Source: Thermoactinomyces sp. DSM 45891 (GTDB lineage Bacteria; Bacillota; Bacilli; Thermoactinomycetales; Thermoactinomycetaceae). From it: a stretch of 64,000 bases of DNA. Below, piece by piece: positions 51,437-59,545 of this stretch. Location: assembly GCF_900119485.1 (NCBI RefSeq), contig NZ_FPJZ01000001.1:188267-252266 (forward strand). The letters are read 5' to 3'. Made by a program: the position numbers and the translations under genes. Position 1 is the first letter of the stretch, and every line of letters begins with the position of its first letter. The notes beneath the pieces are model-generated. The model saw only the letters and a list, made by a program, of their open reading frames with translations, had not been told where the DNA came from and made no database searches.

Positions 51437-53398
51437 TTATTTCATTGTTATTATAAATTTCGATCCTGGCACGCCGGCAAATACGATCGTCCCACTCTTA
51501 GGCAGAGTCACCTGGTTATTGCCGCTGACGATGGAATAATGTAGGGGATACTCCCCCTTTTCATCATATACTGCAAAAGAGCCTTGCTGTGGAAGATTGA
51601 CTGTCATTAAGATTAATTTGCCTTCAGCCTCTGCCGGGATGGTAAACCATTGGGCATGTCCATTCGCCGGAATTGTCACCCTGAACTGAGTCCCCACATC
51701 GATCCGTTTTACATACATTTCACTCACAAGTATCTGTTCGTTTAACCTCAAATATTCGATACCGTTTTCCGTATAGAACTGGGCTTCGATCGTATCCCTA
51801 CCTGATAATCCTGGGATCTGGATCTGACTCACTGCCGTATTCGGACCCGTAATCTTTTTATCCTGCCAATAGCCTGGAAAACCATCTGTTAGGCTAATCT
51901 GGATGGACAGTTCCCCAAAAAAATAAGACTCGGACGTGTATTTTTCATTCACGATATAGTACTTATCGTGTTCTCGTTTTGCCCAATATTTGATCGTCTC
52001 CTTTGGTAGCACGTTCTCTTCCAATTTCTCCGCTTCGTATCCTGAAAAAGCTAACTGTCCAAACCCTGGCATTGATTCATAACTTCTTATCCACAAATAC
52101 GTGCGTCCGTTCCTCTCGGTAACGAAGCTAATCTTGGAGGTTCCTCTCTCATTGATAAAGCTTCCATCCGAGGTATACCAATACTTCGTCTCCACATCCG
52201 CTGGAATAGACAGCCCTCCATCCTGATTGATCTCTATCCGGAATTGCTGGTCATTTCTGGCGTAATATCCTGCTTGCTTCAATACGTCTCGAGGTATCTT
52301 GGTCTTTATGGGCTTGCCGAATGATTTGTTTGACTTGATACTCTCGATTTCTCCCTTCTCCTTAAGTGTTTGTAGCAGCAATTCACTTGCCAGAAATTGA
52401 TTCGCTACACTGTTACCGCCAGATGATAACACAGCAGCTGCTATCTTTTTTTCAGGCAGCACGATAAAAGAAGCAGCATATAGGGGCAAGTCCCCACCCT
52501 TGCTCAAGCCCTTTATTCCATAAACATCGAATGGGTACAGCTTCACACTGTCCCAACCCAGACCGTAATTGCTACTATCATCAACGTCTTCCGGCCAAAT
52601 GCCTTTCTTGTATTCCTCCTGCTCCATCGCCTGAATCGATTTTTTAGAAAGAATATTGTTGGCTTGTCCCATAAATATTTGCGAGAATCGCACCATATCT
52701 TCTGCCGTGGAAAAAATCCCTCCTGAGGCGATCGCATTCACAAAACTATTGGGAAGCTGTCTTGGATAATCTGGTATATGTAAATCGGGAAACTTGTTTC
52801 CTCTCAAATCGTCCTGTGGCGTTTTCGTATCACTCATCTGCAAATGTTCTGTAAAAAACTGATGTATAAACGTAGTAAAGCTCGTGCAGCTGACTCTTTC
52901 AACAAGAATCTCAGCAAGTGTAAAACTGCTATTACTGTACACCGAAAATGCTCCGGGGTTCGCCTTCAGGGTCTGCCCAGATAATGTCTGCAGAAATGTA
53001 TCATGGGCATACGTATCATTGTCTTCGAACAAAGTTTCATTCGTAGATCCAGTACCTCGTAGACCGGAGGAGTGATTCAACAGCATGCGCGGAGTAATGT
53101 ACTTATGCCGTCCGTCCTTCATCTTGAAATCGGTTAAATACTGGACGAGGGGAGTATCGAGATCGATTTTTCCTTCATCTACCAATTTCATGACGGCAGC
53201 GGCGCCAAATACTTTACTGACTGAGGCGATACCATACAATGTATCATTGGTCACTGACTGATCGTACTTACCAATCTGCCCAGACAACGTGATGTTTCCA
53301 TTGTCAATCAGCGCATACTGTACACTGGATGTTTCAGTGGAATCGAGTAGCAATCGAGCCTTCTCAGCAACAATTTTTCCTAATTTATGTTTGTTCAC
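51437..53398 (-). CDS. Serine hydrolase, beta-lactamase/PBP-like class C fold
   Basis: A 653-residue protein: an N-terminal serine beta-lactamase-like domain (to about residue 350) with ASVSKVFG (SxxK) and VYSNSSFTLAE (Tyr-x-Asn), followed by two beta-rich regions of about 100-120 residues each. No signal peptide or membrane segment is visible, so a cytoplasmic esterase or peptidase is as likely as a cell-wall enzyme. It does not belong to the neighbouring rib, spoVA or ctaA functions. The start ATG follows AGGAGG. Confidence 0.8.
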   Translation of the reverse strand: MNKHKLGKIVAEKARLLLDSTETSSVQYALIDNGNITLSGQIGKYDQSVTNDTLYGIASVSKVFGAAAVMKLVDEGKIDLDTPLVQYLTDFKMKDGRHKYITPRMLLNHSSGLRGTGSTNETLFEDNDTYAHDTFLQTLSGQTLKANPGAFSVYSNSSFTLAEILVERVSCTSFTTFIHQFFTEHLQMSDTKTPQDDLRGNKFPDLHIPDYPRQLPNSFVNAIASGGIFSTAEDMVRFSQIFMGQANNILSKKSIQAMEQEEYKKGIWPEDVDDSSNYGLGWDSVKLYPFDVYGIKGLSKGGDLPLYAASFIVLPEKKIAAAVLSSGGNSVANQFLASELLLQTLKEKGEIESIKSNKSFGKPIKTKIPRDVLKQAGYYARNDQQFRIEINQDGGLSIPADVETKYWYTSDGSFINERGTSKISFVTERNGRTYLWIRSYESMPGFGQLAFSGYEAEKLEENVLPKETIKYWAKREHDKYYIVNEKYTSESYFFGELSIQISLTDGFPGYWQDKKITGPNTAVSQIQIPGLSGRDTIEAQFYTENGIEYLRLNEQILVSEMYVKRIDVGTQFRVTIPANGHAQWFTIPAEAEGKLILMTVNLPQQGSFAVYDEKGEYPLHYSIVSGNNQVTLPKSGTIVFAGVPGSKFIITMK

Positions 53399-53779
53399 TA
53401 TTTTTCCTCCTCGTATAGTCAGTTTTCAGTCCTCATAAAAACTCCATTTCCAGTTAAAAATGCTCTTTGACAACAAATACCTCAGTTTCCAAAAGAGGTG
53501 GACTTTTCAGGATGTCCCTAGATAATGGAGCATCTCATCTTCGAGATCAGGTTGTCACGGTGTATGATTACTACTCTCCTGTACCCCTAATACTATTGAA
53601 GTAGATCATTTTCAACTATAGAGGTTGATTACATGAACATTACTTATTTGTAAGGTTGATTACATAGTAAGCAAAAAAAGAAGTTCCTTTTCAAAAGCTG
53701 AAGGAACTTCTTAATATACCGTTTCTTATTCAAATATCCCGTCCACTGCAAGCTCATCCAGCCTAGACTGGCACTTACG
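53399..53779. other. Gap with short direct repeat and terminator
   Basis: The 381 bp between the serine hydrolase and ctaA hold a 13 bp direct repeat (AGGTTGATTACAT at 53622-53634 and 53654-53666) and the ctaA terminator. I found no coding region in the rest. Confidence 0.5.
53678..53714 (-). terminator. Terminator of ctaA
   Basis: AGAAGTTCCTT and AAGGAACTTCT form a stem; the minus-strand side continues as TTTTTTTGC. Confidence 0.82.
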
Positions 53780-54709
53780 CTAACGTCTCTTCTTCCACGG
53801 CGCACCAGCCAACATACACAAATAACTGATCGCAGTAAAATAAATCGTAATAATCGTAGTATGAAGTAATGCCGCCATCAGTACTCCGCCTGTTTTAACC
53901 GTGATAATCCCAGCGATAGCTTGCAAGGTAATGAGTATCATCGCAATCCAACTGCCACGCACAAAATCCCGATTATCGCGATACTTCCGAAGAACAACGA
54001 CTAACAGCCACAAAGTTAGCAAAAACAGCAGAATCCCTGCATAGCGATGGAGCATATGAATCTCCGCAGTGGAGCCAAATCCAGGGAATTTCGTCACTCC
54101 ACAACTAGGAAAATCATAGCCACATCCCATCGTTGCCTCCATATGACGAACGAGCGCTCCACTGTATACGGCTATGTATGTGTACGTCGCCAATCCCCAT
54201 ACACTCCAACCAAACCCACGACTTAAAGGTGTACCGGAACATTTATCTGGCTTTCCGTCACGGAGTCTATAAAGTTGAATAACTAGCAACATCACGCTTG
54301 CAAACGAAATAAGAGAAAAACCAAAATGAAGTGCCAACATAAATTTTTTGATAAAAGGACCTTCAAACATAACAGTTAAAGCTCCTAAACCACCTTGTAA
54401 CAAAACAAAAAATACACTCATCGCTCCAAATAGCTTCACGCGAAAGTTATCACGGTAAACCATCCATGACCAAATCGTAAGCGCAAGAATTAACATCCCC
54501 GCCCCTGACGAAATAATTCGATGACTATACTCGATAATGGACTCCAGAGGCATCGATTCTGGGATCAACTCTCCCTTACAGATCGGCCATGAGTTTCCGC
54601 ATCCTTTACCTGAACCCGTCTTGGTTACAATAGCACCCATCAGTAACATGAAATACGAAACAAGTGCTGTGATGATAGATAAAAAGCGCAATGTAGCATG
54701 CTTTTTCAT
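53780..54709 (-). CDS. ctaA: Heme A synthase CtaA
   Basis: A 309-residue COX15/CtaA protein with about eight membrane spans; heme-ligand histidines lie in EYSHRIISS (helix 2), ALHFGFS, and LHRYAGILL, and a cysteine pair near GCGNSWPICKG is seen in Bacillus CtaA. It oxidises heme O to heme A for aa3-type oxidases. It is encoded alone here; ctaB and the cta oxidase genes are not in the window. Confidence 0.92.
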   Translation of the reverse strand: MKKHATLRFLSIITALVSYFMLLMGAIVTKTGSGKGCGNSWPICKGELIPESMPLESIIEYSHRIISSGAGMLILALTIWSWMVYRDNFRVKLFGAMSVFFVLLQGGLGALTVMFEGPFIKKFMLALHFGFSLISFASVMLLVIQLYRLRDGKPDKCSGTPLSRGFGWSVWGLATYTYIAVYSGALVRHMEATMGCGYDFPSCGVTKFPGFGSTAEIHMLHRYAGILLFLLTLWLLVVVLRKYRDNRDFVRGSWIAMILITLQAIAGIITVKTGGVLMAALLHTTIITIYFTAISYLCMLAGAPWKKRR

Positions 54710-54814
54710 GTGAATCCCCTCTTCAAGGCATATATGTGAAATTCATCACTAATTGTAACACAAGAGTCAGGATTAGGCTTTATAGACACAAAGTAGACAC
54801 AAAATCAACCCCAT

Positions 54815-55444
54815 TCATTGGAGACTTCCTTCTCCTTTGTTGGACTCTCTTTGAATGGAATCTGTTCCAGTATTCTTTTGATAGATATCTAATAATAACT
54901 TAATTGCCTTTGTAGTAACAGGAGCTCCTATTTTATAATAATCATATCTGCGCATCTTCCCGACATCACCGATCCCTATGATGATCGGAATCTGAATATC
55001 ATTTAAAATTTCCACTGTGTCACCGTAGATTCGAAGTTCTTCGTTATATTGAGGTTTTCCATATTTATCAACCGGGTGACTAATGACGTTCCCATGACAA
55101 TCTAGAGCCATATGAACAAGAGTCCCTCTGCTCTTTATACAGTTTGAAGCAACGGCAATTGCACCGATTACCTTGATGCTTTCATGATTTGCTACATATC
55201 GTAATGCCCTCTCTCCAAATCCCTCCTTTGCATTTCCACAGTCATCAAACATAACGATTACTGGGTCATATTTCGCACGATGGATAAGTTTCACAAGCTC
55301 AGGGCCTGACAGATGGGTCGGATTACCCGCAGAGAGGGAGATCACACGACCGTGAATTCGTTTGGCTACTTGTTCCAATGCTTCTTGAGCAACCTGATCT
55401 CCATCCGTCACGACAATCACTTTTCTTCTTTGACGACAATCCAT
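54815..55444 (-). CDS. spoVAEA: Stage V sporulation protein AEA
   Basis: A 209-residue soluble protein of the SpoVAE C-terminal (DUF436-like SpoVAEA) family, beginning with KVIVVTDGDQVAQEALE, with a central VIVMFDDCGNAKEGFGERAL. SpoVA proteins form the channel for dipicolinic acid in and out of spores; AEA lies in the spore interior. It is 6 bp behind spoVAEB. Confidence 0.9.
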   Translation of the reverse strand: MDCRQRRKVIVVTDGDQVAQEALEQVAKRIHGRVISLSAGNPTHLSGPELVKLIHRAKYDPVIVMFDDCGNAKEGFGERALRYVANHESIKVIGAIAVASNCIKSRGTLVHMALDCHGNVISHPVDKYGKPQYNEELRIYGDTVEILNDIQIPIIIGIGDVGKMRRYDYYKIGAPVTTKAIKLLLDIYQKNTGTDSIQRESNKGEGSLQ

Positions 55445-55450
55445 CTTCCA

Positions 55451-55804
55451 TTACCCTTTCGGTTTAAAAATAAGGGCAGTTAAGCAAGCGAATACGATGG
55501 CCGCCGTAATACCTGCACTCGTGATCGAAAACATGCCTGATAATAAGCCTGCAACTCCATTTTCTTGCATATGTTTGACCGTACCATGAACAAGTGCATT
55601 TCCAAAGCTGGTAATAGGTACCGTTGCGCCTGCTCCTGCAAATTTTATAAGTGGTTCGTACAGGCCAATTCCGTCTAATACAGCTCCCATCACCACTAAC
55701 AATGTCATTACATGTGCTTGAGTAAGTGGGGTTAAATCGATTAATAGTTGTCCAATTACGCAAATCAAGCCACCTACCACAAAAGCAGTCAGAAACGTCC
55801 CCAC
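55451..55804 (-). CDS. spoVAEB: Stage V sporulation protein AEB
   Basis: A 117-residue membrane protein with about three to four spans and the conserved GLYEPLIKFAGAGATVPITSF-type segment and TSAGITAAIVF. It is a membrane part of the spore dipicolinate channel. In most spore formers it follows spoVAC and spoVAD; here it follows spoVAB directly, 18 bp away. Confidence 0.92.
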   Translation of the reverse strand: MGTFLTAFVVGGLICVIGQLLIDLTPLTQAHVMTLLVVMGAVLDGIGLYEPLIKFAGAGATVPITSFGNALVHGTVKHMQENGVAGLLSGMFSITSAGITAAIVFACLTALIFKPKG

Positions 55805-55822
55805 TTGATTTCATCCTTTCTA

Positions 55823-56254
55823 TTACCAGATTTTAAAATAGGTCCACTGTAACAGAGAACCGATTACCTTGCCTAGCGACATGGCCATCAAGAACATCAA
55901 CAGAGATTCCTTCATTCCCATACGCTTCACTAGGATCGGGAATACATTTAATGCTTCAGTCAGTGCCGCTGCTAACATCCCAACAAAAATCCCCATGAAG
56001 ACCCCTAGTGGCAGGATGATCCACATCGGAATGCCGAGCGTCATGTTTCGTAAATCAAGCCATGTAAAGACTAATGTGCCGGTTATGATAGCCCCTTCAT
56101 ACCAGTGGATCGAAGACTTCGAACGAGTAAGATGGGTAAGACGAGGCACGATATCTAACACAGCAATAAAAGCAACAAATCCACTTCCTACTGCAAAGCC
56201 ACCCGCCAAACCGAAAAAGACAAGAATCAGACTATCGAGGAAATGTTGAATCAT
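55823..56254 (-). CDS. spoVAB: Stage V sporulation protein AB
   Basis: A 143-residue membrane protein with four or five spans (LILVFFGLAGGFAVGSGFVAF at the start; VFMGIFVGMLAAALTEALNV). SpoVAB is an early gene of the spoVA operon, of the dipicolinic-acid transport set. The ATG at 56254 follows AGAAGGAG; the open frame extends further upstream over the end of spoVAA. Confidence 0.9.
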   Translation of the reverse strand: MIQHFLDSLILVFFGLAGGFAVGSGFVAFIAVLDIVPRLTHLTRSKSSIHWYEGAIITGTLVFTWLDLRNMTLGIPMWIILPLGVFMGIFVGMLAAALTEALNVFPILVKRMGMKESLLMFLMAMSLGKVIGSLLQWTYFKIW

Positions 56255-56861
56255 TCGAGTCTCCTTCTGTAGTAACTTTCTCATGTTCAATGACATACTG
56301 ATCGATCGTCTCTTGGTATAGATACATCTCTAATTCCATCGGGCTTGGCTCTTCATTAAAGCGGCGTTTAAATACATGATTGAAGAAGAGAATCATTCCT
56401 ACTCCAATTCCAAGTGAGTAAGGAATCTGCAACCATAAAGAGCCATCTACCTGATCACCCGTGACTAGAAAATAAATCCGATCATGTACCTTCTTCATAC
56501 TGACATCTGTATGGAAGTTCATAATGGCTAATCCAGAGCCTGTAAATAGAAAAATCCACGTTAAAAAAACGAACAATTTCTTACGTAGGCGCGGCTCTGG
56601 AGAACGCTCGATGATGGAATGAACGGGCCCTAGCATCTGAATCTGGAGATGCGGAAATGCATGTTTCACAGCGCGTAGCACATGAATCGCTTCAATCACG
56701 GCATAAGTGCCGTATTTGGGAGTAAGCTGGATAATCGGCATATGCTGTAGTTCCATTTGATCCTGATCCGCTACGATCTCTGCTATATCCTGCAACAAAA
56801 TCCGTTGCTCCATCTGTGCTTTTATTTTTTTCTTCAACTTGATATAAACGATTGATGCCAC
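56232..56861 (-). CDS. spoVAA: Stage V sporulation protein AA
   Basis: A 209-residue protein: N-terminal soluble part (about residues 1-90) followed by two membrane spans (about 97-115 and 145-165) and a charged tail, as in SpoVAA. It begins with GTG, 10 nt after AAAGGAG, and overlaps spoVAB by 23 bp. It is the first gene of the truncated spoVA cluster. Confidence 0.9.
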   Translation of the reverse strand: MASIVYIKLKKKIKAQMEQRILLQDIAEIVADQDQMELQHMPIIQLTPKYGTYAVIEAIHVLRAVKHAFPHLQIQMLGPVHSIIERSPEPRLRKKLFVFLTWIFLFTGSGLAIMNFHTDVSMKKVHDRIYFLVTGDQVDGSLWLQIPYSLGIGVGMILFFNHVFKRRFNEEPSPMELEMYLYQETIDQYVIEHEKVTTEGDSNDSTFPR

Positions 56862-56895
56862 AAGTGTGCGACTCCTTTCACATTGTGGTTAGAAG

Positions 56896-56902
56896 TAGTA
56901 TG
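56896..56902 (-). promoter_or_regulatory. Possible sigma-G -10 element of spoVAA
   Basis: CATACTA on the minus strand matches the sigma-G -10 consensus exactly and lies 35 bp before the spoVAA start; no well-spaced -35 was found, so this is weak. Confidence 0.35.
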
Positions 56903-56942
56903 TGCAAAAAAATAAATTTCAGTGAAAATCACAATAAATAAA

Positions 56943-56977
56943 GCTCTTACTTTGTGTATCACTTCCAAAGTAAGAGC
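56943..56977 (-). terminator. Terminator of the polysaccharide deacetylase gene
   Basis: GCTCTTACTTTG and CAAAGTAAGAGC form a perfect 12 bp stem followed on the minus strand by TTTATTTATT. Confidence 0.85.
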
Positions 56978-56993
56978 CTTTTATATACAAAAC

Positions 56994-57716
56994 TTAAATC
57001 CCTTTAGGAGTACGAAACATTTGGGAGATAGTAACCAATCGAGTTCCATTTGACTTTAATATAGGAATAAGTTGCTCTAGAGCTTCAACTGAACCTTGTA
57101 GTTTCATTGGATACATAGAGTGTTGTAAGATAATGGCTCCCGGTGTAGTAGAATCCAAAGCTCTCGACAACACTTCTTCTTTGCTTAATCCTTTCCAATC
57201 TAATGTATCCACATTCCATTGAGTGACTAGGTATTTTTTGTCGCTCGCCCATTTTACTTGTTTCTCACTAAGTGACCCATAAGGTGGTCGAAACGCCTTT
57301 GGTGCATATCCGACTAGATTGCGTATGAGTCTCCCCGTTTTTTCAATTTGTTCATGATATTCTTTATCGGGTAGTTTTTTCAAATTCGCATGATCATAGC
57401 TATGATTCCCGATTTGATGGCCTTCTTGTGCAATCCGTCTAACTACTTGCGGATATTTTTCTACATTATTCCCTACCAAAAAGAAGGTTGCTTTAGCTTG
57501 ATGTTTTTTTAGAATATCCAATACCTTTGGAGTATAAACCTCGTCTGGACCATCATCAAATGTAAGCGCAATCTCATTTCTATTATAGGGACCACTATAC
57601 ACGTAAGAATATTTTTCCACCCAGGAAAACGGCTGTTCTTTTTGTGATATATGTGAGGGAGAGTCGATTCTCCTCCAAGGATAAATGACATCCTTAACAA
57701 ATCCCAACCGATGCAA
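56994..57716 (-). CDS. Polysaccharide deacetylase (NodB domain)
   Basis: A 240-residue protein with a NodB domain from about residue 50: TFDDGPDE (metal and base aspartates), HQIGNHSYDH with the His-x-x-x-His metal ligands, and RPPYGSL. Such enzymes remove acetyl groups from peptidoglycan or chitin-like polymers; in spore formers PdaA makes cortex muramic lactam. It starts with TTG, 8 nt after AAAGGATG, and has no clear signal peptide. Its location between sigF and spoVAA suggests a sporulation role, possibly in cortex formation. Confidence 0.88.
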   Translation of the reverse strand: MHRLGFVKDVIYPWRRIDSPSHISQKEQPFSWVEKYSYVYSGPYNRNEIALTFDDGPDEVYTPKVLDILKKHQAKATFFLVGNNVEKYPQVVRRIAQEGHQIGNHSYDHANLKKLPDKEYHEQIEKTGRLIRNLVGYAPKAFRPPYGSLSEKQVKWASDKKYLVTQWNVDTLDWKGLSKEEVLSRALDSTTPGAIILQHSMYPMKLQGSVEALEQLIPILKSNGTRLVTISQMFRTPKGI

Positions 57717-57802
57717 TCAGAACACATCCTTTCAAAAGTAAAGGTATATTACCTTTATGAGCAAAATGCGGATTTGCTCTAGTTAAAAGCCTAAATTAAG
57801 AT

Positions 57803-57830
57803 AGGAGCATCCTAAATGTAGGATGCTCCT
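57803..57830 (-). terminator. Terminator of the spoIIA-sigF operon
   Basis: AGGAGCATCC / GGATGCTCCT stem, 10 bp after the sigF stop codon; the T-run is weak. Confidence 0.65.
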
Positions 57831-57839
57831 TAAAACAGA

Positions 57840-58601
57840 CTAATTAATTTGAGATAAATCTTCTTTCATCCGGGCGATGATTTTTTTCTCCAGCCTGGAA
57901 ACTTGAACCTGAGATATACCAAGCCTCTCAGCCACTTCCGACTGTGTTTGATCCTTAAAATACCGCAGATAAACGATTAACTGCTCTCGTTCTGATAGAC
58001 GATCAATCGCATCATGCAACACTAGCTTATCAAACCAAGATTTTTCGCTATCATCCGCAATTTGATCCATTAGCGTAATCGGATCACCATCGTTTTCATA
58101 TACCGTCTCATGAATGGAAGTAGGGGCACGGTTTGCTTCTTGTGCGAAAACGATCTCCTCCGGCTCAATTCCAATCTCTTTCGCAATCTCATGTAGTGTG
58201 GGGAGTCGATTTAGACGTTTCGATAGCTCATCCTTCGTTTTTCGTACTTTATTGGCCAATTCCTTCAAACTACGACTTACTTTTACCATCCCGTCATCTC
58301 GAAGGAATCGTTGAATCTCTCCGATAATCATCGGGACGGCATAGGTAGAAAACTTCACATCATAACTGAGATCAAATTTATCTACTGCTTTTAGTAAACC
58401 AATGCTTCCTATTTGAAACAAGTCCTCTGCTTCATAACCTCGATTTAAGAAACGTTGCACAACGGACCAAACTAAGCGAATATTATGACTCACTAAGCGA
58501 TCTCGAGCCAACAGATCTCCTTGCTGGCTGAGTAAAATGAGCTCTTTGACTTCGGCATCCGACAAATGATTATGACGTTCTTTACGCACTTCCGCATCCA
58601 T
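57840..58601 (-). CDS. sigF: RNA polymerase sigma-F factor
   Basis: A 253-residue sigma-70 family factor with region 2 (DLFQIGSIGLLKAVDKFDLSY, then the DNA-melting SYDVKFSTYAVPMIIGEIQR), region 3 and region 4 helix-turn-helix (QSEVAERLGISQVQVSRLEKK). SigF directs the first forespore-specific gene set. It is the third gene of the spoIIA operon, 10 bp behind spoIIAB. Confidence 0.96.
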   Translation of the reverse strand: MDAEVRKERHNHLSDAEVKELILLSQQGDLLARDRLVSHNIRLVWSVVQRFLNRGYEAEDLFQIGSIGLLKAVDKFDLSYDVKFSTYAVPMIIGEIQRFLRDDGMVKVSRSLKELANKVRKTKDELSKRLNRLPTLHEIAKEIGIEPEEIVFAQEANRAPTSIHETVYENDGDPITLMDQIADDSEKSWFDKLVLHDAIDRLSEREQLIVYLRYFKDQTQSEVAERLGISQVQVSRLEKKIIARMKEDLSQIN

Positions 58602-58611
58602 ATTGCTTCCC

Positions 58612-59073
58612 TCAATTCACTAACGATTGCTGAGATTGCGGAGTAAGCTGCTTGACTAGTTGAATGGTCGTACCTTCTCCTAGTTTGGAGTGAATCATCA
58701 CCTCATCCATGAAATTCTCCATGATCGTAAAACCCATACCCGATCGCTCCAATTCGGGTTTTGATGTATAGAGAGGTTGCCGTGCTTCCGCTACATCTTC
58801 GATTCCTAAACCATAATCTGTAATTTGCACACAAATCTTCGTACCTTCAATCTCGGTGCGAATTAAGATTACACCTTCTGGATTTTCCTCATATCCATGA
58901 ATGACCGAGTTTGTAACGGCTTCACTCACGACTGTTTTGATATCTGTCAAATCCTCAACAGTAGGATCTAACTGCGATAAAAAAGCGGCAACAGCCACAC
59001 GGGCAAATGATTCATTCTCCGATCGAGCATTAAAACATAGTTCCATAAAGTTTGTATGTACTGGTTTGATCAT
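58612..59073 (-). CDS. spoIIAB: Anti-sigma-F factor/kinase SpoIIAB
   Basis: A 153-residue GHKL kinase with the N box EAVTNSVIHGYE and the G1/G2 boxes (DYGLGIED, RSGMGFTIM). It binds SigF and phosphorylates SpoIIAA. The ATG at 59073 overlaps spoIIAA in ATGA and follows GGGGTGG; the open frame has five extra codons upstream. Confidence 0.96.
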   Translation of the reverse strand: MIKPVHTNFMELCFNARSENESFARVAVAAFLSQLDPTVEDLTDIKTVVSEAVTNSVIHGYEENPEGVILIRTEIEGTKICVQITDYGLGIEDVAEARQPLYTSKPELERSGMGFTIMENFMDEVMIHSKLGEGTTIQLVKQLTPQSQQSLVN

Positions 59074-59423
59074 GACGCCACCCCACATGCGGAAACTGCA
59101 CTGCTCTCGTCTTGAAACATTTGAAGAATCTTAAACAATCCTGACATCTCCATGATTCGCTGAATCGGAGGTTGTACTGAGCAGATGGTCATCTTGCCTC
59201 CCATTTGCGTCACTCGTTTATAGCGACCGAGGATTACTCCTAAACCAGAGCTATCCATAAATTCGAGTTTCTCCAGATTTAATACAAGATGAGTGACCCA
59301 TTCGTGATTTAGCTCTTCTTCAATCACTTTACGAACATGAGCAGCCGTATGATGATCTAATTCTCCATCGAGACGAGCGACTAACACATTCTTTGACCGT
59401 TTTACGTCTAAATGTAAAGCCAA
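59070..59423 (-). CDS. spoIIAA: Anti-anti-sigma factor SpoIIAA
   Basis: A 117-residue STAS protein with FMDSSGLGVILGRYK, which carries the serine phosphorylated by SpoIIAB. Unphosphorylated SpoIIAA frees SigF. It follows a sigma-H-like promoter. Confidence 0.96.
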   Translation of the reverse strand: MALHLDVKRSKNVLVARLDGELDHHTAAHVRKVIEEELNHEWVTHLVLNLEKLEFMDSSGLGVILGRYKRVTQMGGKMTICSVQPPIQRIMEMSGLFKILQMFQDESSAVSACGVAS

Positions 59424-59467
59424 CTGAACCCCTCCTTCTCATTCAGGTGCTTCTCTTCTGTATGATG

Positions 59468-59495
59468 TTTTCTTCAAATAATTCCCATATCCTGC
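59468..59495 (-). promoter_or_regulatory. Sigma-H-like promoter of spoIIA
   Basis: On the minus strand GCAGGATAT (59487-59495) fits the sigma-H -35 consensus RnAGGAwWW and GAAGAAAA (59468-59475) is close to RnnGAAtww, separated by 11 bp, some 45 bp before the spoIIAA start. Confidence 0.55.
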
Positions 59496-59504
59496 TATGA
59501 AACC

Positions 59505-59538
59505 AAAAAAGGAAACTAGCTTTCTAGCCAGCTTCCTT
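59505..59538 (-). terminator. Terminator of dacF
   Basis: AAGGAA with internal CTAG pairs and TTCCTT form an imperfect hairpin followed on the minus strand by TTTTTTGG; it separates dacF from spoIIAA. Confidence 0.7.
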
Positions 59539-59545
59539 AAAGAAG

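Noticed and set aside
53622..53666. Pair of 13 bp direct repeats considered as an attachment site or CRISPR remnant
   Set aside because: Only two short copies with no integrase or cas gene nearby.
55464..55814. 116-residue minus-strand frame nearly covering spoVAEB
   Set aside because: Same strand but another frame of spoVAEB; the composition is unlike a real protein while spoVAEB itself matches its family.
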